DNA of 64,000 bases from Atherix ibis. Lineage: Eukaryota; Arthropoda; Insecta; Diptera; Athericidae. Positions 1 through 9,130 of this stretch are shown here, piece after piece. Each line of letters opens with the position of its first letter. Position 1 is the stretch's first letter. The notes beneath the pieces are model-generated. The model was not told the origin of the DNA. It worked only from the letters and a program-made list of their open reading frames with translations, and did no database searches. A program made the translations under genes and the position numbers. Location: contig OY282606.1 of NCBI GenBank assembly GCA_958298945.1, forward strand, positions 85,753,696-85,817,695, read 5' to 3'.

Positions 1-1220
1 ATGTAAAAAATTATTGTATATATTTACTAACTTCTATCTTCCAAATATAAAAATTGATAAAAAAAAATAAACTATATTTACATAAACTTTACCTAAAAAA
101 ATATTTTTCAAACTTAAAAATTATTATTATTTTTATTTATAATATACAAATGCCTACGAGTATACATATAAAATAGTTTTTTTTTTAAAAATATAATAAA
201 TAATATTAATTAAAAAATAAATTTGTGATAATTAATAAATAAGCTTAAAAAAATTTTTTTTTTAAAGAAAAATAACAAAGAAAAAACAAAAAAAAAACTA
301 AAACTTAGCTAAGCAAATAAAAAAAAATTTATATTTACACTATTAAAATTTATACTTAAAAAAAAATAATTAACTAATATTAAAAATTTCTAAAAAAAAA
401 GAAATAAAATTTTCCACTTTGCCTATAAAACCATGAGAAAAAAAACTACGCTTGCAATTTTCATACCGTTTTGGATATTCCTTTTCTTTTTTTTTTTTTT
501 AAAAATCTCTTCAAAATAGAATAAGTTTCAAAAATAACTCAATAAAAATAGCTTTAAAAACTAATAAAAAACTCCTTAAATATGGTAAAACTTATTATAG
601 TAAATAATTTAGAGAATCAAAAAAATATAATAAATCAAAATCGAATCTAGCACATTTTCTATTCCAGGGTTTTTATTGAGAACTTTTTTCTCATAATAAT
701 ATTTATTATACAAGAAAAAAGTAACTTAAATAATGTAAAATAAAAACTTAATTAAATTTATTATAGTAAAAAAAAATGAATTAATAAAAATAGATTCGAG
801 ACTATGCAAAAAAAAATGTGCGTCCTAATTAATTGAGGAGAAGCTTAATCTAAAAATTGTAATATATTTAATAATAAATATTAGAACAAAAAACGAACAT
901 ACAAAAATGTTCTTAATTAAGACTTAAAATAATTTAATTCAAAAGAAATTCCTTATAATAAATAACGACTCTATTTATAAAATATATTATAAACTAATTT
1001 TTTAAAATTAAATTTACACCTTGCCAGAAATCAAACTTATTAACTAAATAAATAACTTTTCTTCAGGCAACTTTAACCTTAAAAAAAAAAGCAGGCTACA
1101 ATTTGACGGTAATTTTCTTCCTCGTAACATAAACAATAATTGATAAAAATAATTAGTAAATAAAAACTAATTCAATTTTTAAATACTTAAAATCTAATAA
1201 ACCAGCAGTAATTATGGTAA

Positions 1221-1260
<40 letters not shown>

Positions 1261-1690
1261 ATACAAATTTATAAATAATATTTATTTATAAATCATAATT
1301 AATAAAAAAAAAAAAATTTAAATTTAAAAAAAAATAAAAAACAAATATCAACAATCTTAAAAATCAAATCAAAATTTTCTTTTCCCTTGAAAAATAATTT
1401 CAAAATTTTCTCAATTATAATTCATACAAATAAAATCGTAAAGATGGCGTTATATTCTGCAAGCATACAAATTTGATATGCAAAAAAAAAAAAAAATATT
1501 AAAGATGGCGTTGGAAGCTCCTTGGAAGAAAAATTTAAATCAAGTTCATTTACAATTAAATGAGATCAGAAATATATTAAATAATATTAATAATAATTAA
1601 TTAAAAATAAATATTATTTTTCAAATGAGAAAATGGTAAATTTTATTCAATTTATGTTATTTCCCTTTTGTTTAAAGGAAAATATAATTT
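1..1690. other. AT-rich non-coding DNA
   Basis: Very AT-rich sequence dense in A and T homopolymers, including a run of 29 A at 1228-1256. All reading frames are closed at short intervals. Two short repeats of a 'aagatggcgtt' motif occur near 1441 and 1501. Nothing else is recognisable. Confidence 0.7.
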
Positions 1691-1699
1691 TTAGTAATT

Positions 1700-1866
1700 G
1701 ACTTGGAAAAGGCTGAGTGGAAAGTCTACCTTAACTGTTTGGGTAAATGGTGACTTTTTGAAAAAATGATTCAAAAAGGCATTCCCCAAGGTTCCCCCCT
1801 ATTGTCTGCCATTTGACCATCGAAACACTTCCTCTATGCCGATAACCTTTTTGATATTGCTCACTG
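1700..1866 (+). pseudogene. Fragment of a non-LTR reverse transcriptase
   Basis: On the plus strand the translation contains GIPQGSP (1778-1798) and, after a deletion, LYADN (1832-1846). These match two consecutive RT motifs, the GxPQGS box and the YADD catalytic box, which are normally separated by about 40 residues. Here roughly 15 lie between them, so the copy is internally deleted, and the second catalytic Asp is replaced by Asn. The clade cannot be fixed from so little sequence. There is no open frame, and it lies just upstream of the M1 mariner. Confidence 0.55.
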
Positions 1867-1882
1867 AATTATTTGATACATA

Positions 1883-3150
1883 AGGTGTAGTAAAATGTAA
1901 TCCATTATTTTGCCAATAGATGGCTTCAGGAGTCTGTATCTCCCGTTTTAAAAGTGCGATCGGGTTGCACTAGATGGCGTTAGAAAGATAAAATTTCGTA
2001 CTAAAAACGCTTCTCATACAGTTTTGTGATTACTTGACTCGGTATTTTTTTAGCACGCGTCAAAGATGGACACCAACAAAGAGAAAATACGCCATATTTT
2101 ACAGTTTTTCTTTGATAAAGGCGAAAACGCAAGCCAGGCAGCTGAAAATGTGAATAGTGTTTATGGTCCTGATACTGTAATAGCCAATCAAGCGCAATTT
2201 TGGTTTCGTCGATTCTGTTCCGGTAATTTTGATGTCAAAGATGCACCACGCTCTGGAAGGCCAATTGTCGAAAATGTCGATAAAATAATGGAAATCGTCG
2301 AGTCCGACCGTCACGTAAGCACTGTTCCGGTTGCCCAGGAGCTAACCATTGCACAAAAAACCGTATGGAACCACTTAAATAAGGCTGGATACAAAAAGAA
2401 GCTCGATGTATGGGTGCCACACGAGTTATCGCAAAAAACCTCATGGACCGAATTTCCATCTGCGAATCGCTGCTGAATCGCAATAATATCGATCCATTTC
2501 TGAAGCGGATGGTTACTGGTGATGAAAAGTGGGTCACTTACGACAACGGTCGTGATCAAATCGCGGTCACACGGCGCAAACGGTGGTCAAGCCAGGATTG
2601 ACAGCCAGAAAGGTTTTGCTGTGTGTTTAGTGGGACTGGCAGGGAATTATCTACTATGAGCTGCTCCTCTATGGCCGAACTCTTAATTCAGACCTTAACT
2701 GTCAACAATTAGACCGTCTGAAAGAAGCAATCGCCCAGAAGCGGCCAGCTTTGGCCAATAGGAGAGGAATTGTGTTCCATCAGGACAACGCGGTGCCGCA
2801 TACATCGATAGTGACTCGCCAGAAGTTCCGGGACCTTGGTTGGGATGTTCTTATGCATCCACCTTATAGTCCAGACCTGGCACCAAGTGATTACCACCTC
2901 TTCCTGTCTATGAAAAATGATTTTGCAGGTGAAAAATTCGCCTCAAGAGAAGAGTGTGGAAATCGACTGTCCCAGTTTTTTGCCAACAGGGACGAGGGTT
3001 TCTATGAGAGAGGTATTATGAAATTATCTCCAAAATGGCAACAAGTTATCGAACAAAACGGTGCATATTTGACCTAAATCGTATCATTCTATCTACGCTA
3101 AATAAAACCTTCAATTTAATGCAAAAATAATGGATTTCTTTTCTTTTATA
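1883..3150 (+). mobile_element. mariner element, lineage M1, inactive
   Basis: About 1.27 kb, the usual mariner size. The left end (GTGTAGTAAAATG then AATCCATTATTTT, from 1886) matches in inverted form the right side at 3119-3140 (GCAAAAATAATGGATTTC). It also matches the left end of the M1 copy at 63686. The left copy is preceded by TA (1881-1882). The outermost right TIR bases are lost: the sequence departs into a hairpin after about 3146. It encodes a frameshifted transposase. Confidence 0.85.
2066..3077 (+). pseudogene. mariner transposase (M1), frameshifted
   Basis: The ATG at 2066 opens an N-terminal helix-turn-helix region with SGRPIVENV and WVPHEL, both typical of mariner transposases. 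The frame shifts near 2440 and continues with LMDRISICESLL and MVTGDEKW (first catalytic Asp). It shifts again near 2590 and carries an in-frame TAG at 2628-2630 where the family has Trp (CVWWD). The C-terminal part is intact, with HQDNAVPH (second Asp) and YSPDLAPSDYHLF (third Asp), giving the D,D34D spacing. It ends at a TAA at 3075. Length matches the 340-350 residues usual in the family. Two frameshifts and one stop make it inactive. Confidence 0.9.
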
Positions 3151-3206
3151 TTAAAACTTTTATTATTGGCTTTCAACGCCAATAAAAAAGTTTTAATATA
3201 AAAGAA
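3141..3206. repeat. Short inverted repeat at mariner 3' end
   Basis: Arms of 29-30 bp (3141-3170 and 3178-3206) are reverse complements apart from a one-base gap, with a 7-bp spacer. The left arm starts within the end of the M1 mariner. Part of the left arm (AAAACTTTTATTATTGGC) is also repeated directly at 3206-3222. Confidence 0.85.
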
Positions 3207-3227
3207 AACTTTTATTATTGGCTTTTA

Positions 3228-3291
3228 ATTTATAATTACATTGATTGTACTTAATAAACTTTTATTAAGTACAATCAATGTAATTATAAAT
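3228..3291. repeat. Perfect 31-bp palindrome with 2-bp spacer
   Basis: 3228-3258 and 3261-3291 are exact reverse complements separated by CT. The right arm ends exactly where recognisable DDE transposase sequence starts (3292). This is the second hairpin in 150 bp. Confidence 0.9.
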
Positions 3292-3938
3292 GGAACTCGA
3301 CTTCGGTCATATGTCCATCAAGGACACGCTTGCAGCGGTCGAATCGTTGCAGCCAATTTTCGATGACTTGGCCACACGTTCACTATTTCTCGTTCGATGT
3401 TGGCTCTTAGGTCCTCTAACGTCGCCGGCTTGGTGGCATAGACCATCGATTTAACGTAGCCCCACAGAGAAAAGTCTAGAGGTGTTAAATCACAAGATCT
3501 CGGCAGACAATCGACAGGACCTTTTCTCGATATAACAAGTTCACCGAACTTGGACTTCAATAAGTCGATTGTTTCTCCCGCTATGTGGGATGTGGCACCG
3601 TCTTGTTGAAACCACTGATGTCCAGCCCATGCAATTGATCGAAGAAAGAACGCTGCTCCATGTCTCTGTAGCGTTCACCATTGACTGTAACGTGACGGTC
3701 ATTTTCATCAACGAAGAAAAATGGCCGAATGACGCCACCGGCTTGAAAACCATACCATACAGCACATGAGGGTTTGCAGCACTCCAATAACACATGTTTT
3801 GTTTTGTTGACGAAGCCATTCAACCAAAAATGCGCTTCATCACTGAAGATGATTTTGCGATGAAAGCCGTCATTTTCGGCAAAATTTTCTAGAGCCCAAT
3901 CTGAGAACGTGCGTCGCTTCATATGATCAAGCGGGTTT
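3292..3938 (-). pseudogene. IS630/Tc1/mariner-type DDE transposase, truncated
   Basis: Minus-strand translation in shifting frames gives, N to C: IIFSDEAHFWLNGFVNK (first catalytic Asp, 3840-3880), VTVNGERYRDM (about 3680), a broken match to the QQDGA.CHTA box near 3600, then RSCDLTPLDFSLWGYVK (about 3445-3495), which holds the last acidic residue. These are hallmarks of the arthropod transposase family often listed with HTH plus DDE_3 or DUF4817 domains. The N-terminal DNA-binding half and both TIRs are missing, and each edge runs into a hairpin. At least two frameshifts. Same family as 23244-24400, 29213-29894 and 47930-48735. Confidence 0.82.
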
Positions 3939-4002
3939 AGTTCTTGGGTTAACTTGATCTTAAGTTAACCCAAGAACTTTAGATCAAGTTAACTCAAGAA
4001 CT
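3939..4002. repeat. Nested inverted repeat at transposon breakpoint
   Basis: Left arm 3939-3960 pairs with 3981-4002 over 22 bp (one mismatch). Its first 17 bp also pair perfectly with 3962-3978. One transposon-end segment is therefore present three times in alternating orientation. The related copy near 24000 (TTCAGTTCTTGAGTCAATTG) shows it is transposase-derived sequence. Confidence 0.85.
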
Positions 4003-4694
4003 AAAGTAAGAAATGCTCGACGAAGTTAATTATATCAGTTTCCAGGTGAATGAGTGGAGCAGCAAAAGCGGAGTCATCACCGCAATAAAAAAAACCCTTT
4101 CTAGCTACATGTCTGTGGAAAGAAAAACTGTTATCCAAGAAAATACGTGTCTGGACCCAAGACCTCTCATCTGACAGATTCTATGAAAATCCTGTGTATT
4201 ACCTTTACCCGAGGAGGGAGATGGAATCTGAAGATTAACAACACTATCAGTCAAATCAAGTCTGTTTTTATTATGGCGAAGATTCTTGTTGATAGTAAGT
4301 GTAAGTTTCGAGACTGAGACGATCAGAGTAGCGAACGCCCAACTGCATACGTTGCTGTATTGTCTCACTTTTTGCGTCAGAATGCCAGTAGAATCGCTGT
4401 ATTCGACTAGCTAATAGAGCACACCTGACTTCCTCGGTGGACTTTATCCCGTATAAACTTTATTTATAAGAACCTACGCTTCCCAAATTATCCTCTCCAT
4501 ATTCCTTTAAAACAAATTGTATTCTTCACCTACTCAAAAAGAAATTCCTCCGCCCTTTCCTTAATGACCTCTGAATTTCAAAGAGATACATTCACCCTTT
4601 TGCTTATTTTGCCAACTTCTCTGCTATACCGGGACTGGAGACTGTAATTGGAAGCGGAGTTGAGGGTCTCTACGACATTAAGTAGTAATAAAAA
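4003..4694. other. Unassigned sequence
   Basis: Moderate-complexity DNA with no coding signal I recognise. It may be further decayed retrotransposon, since an RNase H-like scrap follows, but no motif can be cited. Confidence 0.4.
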
Positions 4695-4755
4695 GCCCAA
4701 CACCAATCCATCCACATAAAGGAAACTGTTCCTTAAATTGGTGGATGGATTGGGC
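4695..4755. repeat. Inverted repeat, 13-bp arms
   Basis: 4703-4715 and 4741-4753 are perfect reverse complements. The loop itself holds a small palindrome (AAGGAA, then TTCCTT). A wider imperfect pairing extends to 4695 and 4755. Confidence 0.7.
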
Positions 4756-4929
4756 GATTCTAAACTTTTAGGGGATCACCCTTTTGCAGTGATCCAGATT
4801 GTTAGCCGTGAATATCGTTAGTTTAATTGTGGAATCCTACCAAAAATGAATTCTCGTCTCCATGGCGAACTGAGGGTAATTGGAACTGCAGTTGATACTG
4901 CAATTAATTATCGTAGTCTATTCAACAAT

Positions 4930-5040
4930 AGAAGCGTCGAGTAGAATTGCGTCCCCGGTTATGTTGGTGTTGAGGGCAACGAGCGGACTGATCAGTCCAT
5001 TTCCTACTAAACGGTCATGTTTGGTTTTATGGACATGTTT
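4930..5040 (+). pseudogene. RNase H-like retrotransposon fragment
   Basis: The plus-strand translation around 4947-5000 reads VPGYVGVEGNERTDQS, matching the 'VPGHSGIxGNExAD' box of the RNase H domain at the C-terminal end of many non-LTR polyproteins. Only this box is clear, and the surrounding frames are closed. The parent element cannot be assigned. Confidence 0.45.
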
Positions 5041-5879
5041 CTACGTACGCTTTATCTGCGAGGTGCCTAAGCCTATTGGCCATACCTCCCCCCCCCCCTT
5101 CCCCTAACAACTTTTATGTGGTCATTGAGATGGACATTTTACGACTTTGTTCTTTCAATCGAACCACCCTCACGGTTCAGCTAACCATTTGTGTGGATTA
5201 AAATAGGAAAATCGATGGACCTTATTGAAAAGCCTGCGAAACTTTCCAACGTCTGTACCTCAGACTGCGCCCTAGCTGGCTGCTTCACATTTAAAAACCT
5301 ACAGCCATCTCGCAGCCTCGGCTAATAGTCAGGACCTATTCTTGGCGGTCCTTAGGGTTTTGACAATGTCAAATCGGTCCGCCGAAGAATGGTGGATCCC
5401 TAACCCTGAGTTTGCATTTAAAACAGATTACTCTGAATTTGAAGCGATCTTCTTTTCGAGTTCCCGTTGGATTGCCTACCATAACTTCAGGGTTCGCACT
5501 CCTGAAGCACTGTTAGGCTTTGGTATTATGGGCTCTTCACGGTTCTATTCTCACTGAAATAAAAAAATTTCCGCATCTACTAACCAAATGGTAATTAACA
5601 TCTTTTACGCCACGCAGACAAACAGACTTGTCCGAAGGTGGAAACAAGGAAACTTCTCAGAATTTGAATTGGCCATACCGCATTTTCCCGTGATTTCCTC
5701 TTCGGTAACTAATCTTGTCCTACATGCCATTTTCTGTGGCGTTCGACTCACCAATTCTCATTTATTTTTGAATAAAACTCCTTCCATTGTGAAGGTCCTA
5801 GATCTACCAAATCCCTTCTCAAGTCCTTTGCTAAATTTTCAAAAAGTAATTCATAAAATTTAATCACTTCTAATTTGCT
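5041..5879. other. Unassigned sequence
   Basis: Short open stretches (for example 5342-5557 and 5588-5863, plus) have no recognisable motif and no homologue elsewhere in the window. A C-rich run lies at 5087-5098. Confidence 0.4.
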
Positions 5880-6390
5880 CCTTCCAACCGGTTTCATTAG
5901 GTAAGCCTACACATAACATGAAGTCGCCGAATGGCCTCATGTATGTGGCGCTACTTAATTGGCTCTGGCTCTTGTCTCTGAGAACTTACAACAAAAAAAT
6001 TAAAGTATTTTTTAGTTAAATAATTGTGGGGTTCTCAGAGTTTCTCTCATATTTTTTTCTTCTTTTTTTTTTAACCGGGACATATTGACAGGAAGAATGC
6101 TGTAGGAGTTAACACCCAACGATGTTTCTCTGCCTGCCGTTATAATTTTAAGAGATTAAAAGATCACGAAGCTATTGTCTTTTAAGTCTTTGACGGGTGT
6201 TTATTTGCGAGGATAATTGAGGATGGCTTTTTAACAAGAGGATTATAATTATTACTTAGACGGGAATCAAATGTTTTATAATACGTTATAGAGAGTTCAC
6301 GGATAAAAGGAACATTTACGTGATGGTGGATAACAACATCACGCACATAACATGAGGAATTGACGATTTTACGCAGGATTTTAGTTTAAA

Positions 6391-7662
6391 CCAGGTGTAT
6401 AAGCTTAAATCCGCTGGTTTTTAGTCAAAAAACACATGTTTTTTGCATAGAAAGTAAAAACAAATTTATTCAAAGTACTTGCCCTCGCTAGCTACATATT
6501 TTTCCCATCTCTCGGACAATTTGTGGATACCACGCAAAAAAAATTCCTTCTCTTTAGAGGCAAACCACTCATCAATCCATTTTCGGACGTCTTCTTAAGA
6601 ATCGAAGTGCTGCTCAGCGAGCGCCTGGCCCATCGACGAAGACAGGTGACAGTCGGAGGGCCAGGTCTGGTAAATAAGCGGTGTGGGGTAGCATATCCCA
6701 GTTGAGTGTCTCCAAGTAGTTTCGGACTATTTTTGACGTGTGGGATGATGCGTTGTTGTGGAGGAAAATCAGCTTGTCATGTCTTTGTTGATAACCCGTC
6801 CTTTTTTCACACAGAGCACGGTGCACTTTGATCCGTTGTTGGTGGTAGCGGTGGGCATTGACAGTTTCACCAGGTTTTGACATCTCATAGTAGACGATAC
6901 CCTGCTGATCCCACCAAACACACAGCATCGTCTTCCGTTCGAAGCGATTTGGTCTTGGAGTAGATGTTGATGGTTGGCCGCGATCAACCCACGATTTCTT
7001 GCATTTAGGAATCTCGAAAAATATTCACTTTCCATCGCCTTTCACAATCCGATTCAGGAATGACTTTCCTTTTTGTCTGGCGAGCAAGATATCGCATGTG
7101 TTTTGGTGCAACTCCATCTGCCTATCGTTCAATTCATGCCGCACCCATTTTCCAAACTTTTCAATCTTCCCCATGGCACGCAGACGCAAATGGCTGGTTG
7201 AATAACACCCAATTGCACCGCGAGCATTTTTTGCGATTGGGTATCGTCTTCGTCCAAAAGAGCCTGCAATTGATGGTCCTCAACCTTCCTAGGCCGATTT
7301 TCACGCTTCTTGTCCCACAAGTCAGAATTTCCGCCTTTGAACCGACGAAACCAATCTCGGCACGTTGTTTCCGATTAGGCACTGTCACCATAGGCCTCCA
7401 TTAACATTCGATGCGATCCGGCAGCCGATTTCTTTAAATTGAAGCAGAAACGCAGGGCTTCCTGCATATGCCCTTTTTCTGGCATAAAACTAGACATGAT
7501 TACCAAAAATTTATGTGGTTGTATGAAATTGCTGACAATGTGCACTAATTAATGTTGACAGATGTCAAACGCATAAAAAAAAGTATGGCGTGCACATGGT
7601 AGCTTAATACGCTCACTCACACCATCTACGACCAAATAGCGGACTTAAGCTTATGCCCCTGG
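6391..7662 (-). mobile_element. mauritiana-type mariner, copy A
   Basis: 1272 bp, close to the 1286 bp of Mos1. Ends are CCAGGTGTATAAGCTTAAAT (6391) and its inverted, slightly diverged partner (GCTTATGCCCCTGG, to 7662). The right flank is TA; the left flank has decayed to AA. Same TIR as copies at 21537, 44683 and 55328. It is inserted in Jockey J1, and the matching empty site is at 62505-62506 in J3. Confidence 0.92.
6466..7497 (-). pseudogene. Mos1-like mariner transposase, frameshifted (copy A)
   Basis: Minus strand, ATG at 7497, stop at 6466: 1032 nt, the length of a 343-345 residue Mos1-like protein. The N-terminus SSFMPEKGHM, then LQALLDEDD, and the C-terminal ALAEQHFDS, WFASKEKEFF and CVASEGKYFE-like segments match the mauritiana subfamily. 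Several frameshifts and stops break it. At the second catalytic Asp (HDN in the family) this copy reads HNN (near 6755), as does copy C. Confidence 0.9.
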
Positions 7663-7699
7663 TAGTAATTGGATTCGAAGTGAGTTGAAAGGCCAAAGT

Positions 7700-9110
7700 T
7701 CAAGTTCGTACGTTCAGATTGGCTTCAGTAATATGTTGTAAAGTTGCAATTTGCTGTTGATTGTTAGCTTTGATCTAGCATCTAAGAATCGGAACAGCTG
7801 CTTGTATGGTCCGTTAAATTCAATTCTTTTGAGTTTTGTATGTTAATCGTTTGTCAAACTTGAGTCGAAGATAACGTACTTTTCTTTTGGTGAAATAATG
7901 TTGCCGTTAAAGGTTATGGAAGGAGATGGTTCTTGGCGAAGAGTGAAAGTAACAGGAACACATTTTTGTGAAAGTGGCATGAACACACTTTCCACTTTTT
8001 GAACCATTTTAGGAGGAAGTAAATATGGGTTTGCAGGATAGTGAATGCTATGAAAGGGTTGTGGCAGTGTCATCTGTATATCTTGCTGTAAGATTTTTAT
8101 TATTTTTTTGAATATTTTAAGGGTAGATGTTGTATAATACGGGACTAAGGATACTACCTTGAGGGACACCTGCTCGGTATATAGGCAATATTTTTTCCCA
8201 ATGTTCGTCAATCTCAACCACCTGAAAAAATATCGCTCAAAGAGGTAAGATTTGATTATAAGAAAGTATGGGGTAGGAAGGGTTATCTTAACCTTTCAGA
8301 GAAGACCATAGTGCCAGACATAGTCGAAAGCCTGAGCTATGTCCAAAAATATTGCTGGGGAGTATTATTTCTGCTCAAGAGAGGATGTAGTGAAGTAAAC
8401 CACGCGATGATACTGCTGGCTAGTGGGGTGATCACTTCGAAAGCCAAATTATATTTTTATCTTCGAGGATAAGTTGAAGACGTTTTAAAATCAGTTTATC
8501 CACTATTTTGGCAAGAGTTAAAAGTAAGCTTATGGGTTGAGATGATTTTTAGGGCTTATGGATTATTTTTATTAATGAGAATTTACAAAGTTGGAAAAAT
8601 ATGATGTGAGTAGAACGATTACTTTTTTTTGCTTTAACGTTTCGGAAGTTATAGGATGATATAGCCCGGGAATTTTCGGTTGGGTAATCGTTGAATGAGG
8701 TTTTCAACTTCGGAAGGTATAAAATGTTTGGGAGCTTAGGCATTGATAAGTCCTTGACTATTTGTGTTTTTGTGAGCTTTGTCTTACATTTGATTGTGTG
8801 TCTTAAAAAGTTCTGTTAAATGGTCAGCAAAAGCCATCTGCTCTTTGTTTGTGTGGCTTTGGCTATGTTCGGTCGGTTCTACGTAGGGAATGTGTCGCTC
8901 CGTTTTGTATTTCAACAGTCGCTTAGTAGTTTTATTTGTCCGTTGCCTCTTAGCTCTTATAAGCGTCCGTATTTTAAATGGCTTGTTAAATTGTTTCGTT
9001 TCGGAGACATGTGTTTCCGTTACAGCCTATTTTCTGTTTGGTCTTTAAACTTACTTTTAGATTGATCTGTTGGTTCAGTTTTTGTAGAAAAATATCCCAG
9101 TCTATTTGTC
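7700..9110 (-). pseudogene. Jockey reverse transcriptase, decayed (J1)
   Basis: Minus-strand translation gives, N to C: a decayed 'PKKAPG'-like region (about 8650-8700), a stretch near 8300-8340 like the AFDxVWHxGLLYKL box, AGVPQGSILSPVLYN (8140-8172), and CVPVTFTLRQ (about 7950) followed by an N.I..P...KYV region, as in the post-catalytic connection domain of Jockey RT. The YADD segment is deleted. Stops and frameshifts are frequent. Confidence 0.8.
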
Positions 9111-9130
9111 CGTTTATAATTTTTTAAAGG

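Larger units (their letters stand above)
5880..9130 (-). mobile_element. Jockey-clade non-LTR retrotransposon J1, interrupted
   Basis: A minus-strand Jockey copy. Its 3' region (about 5880-6390) matches the 3' regions of J2 (60330-60660) and J3 (61490-62500), for example AACATGAAGTCGC and AAGAGGATTATAAT. After a mariner at 6391-7662 the homology resumes at 7663 (ATTGGATTCGAAG, cf. 62511) and runs through RT to about 9130. No intact frame remains. The three copies share orientation. Confidence 0.8.

Noticed and set aside
8820..9065. 81-codon plus-strand frame with a hydrophobic start, possible membrane protein
   Set aside because: It is the reverse complement of decayed Jockey RT coding sequence (J1), not an independent gene.
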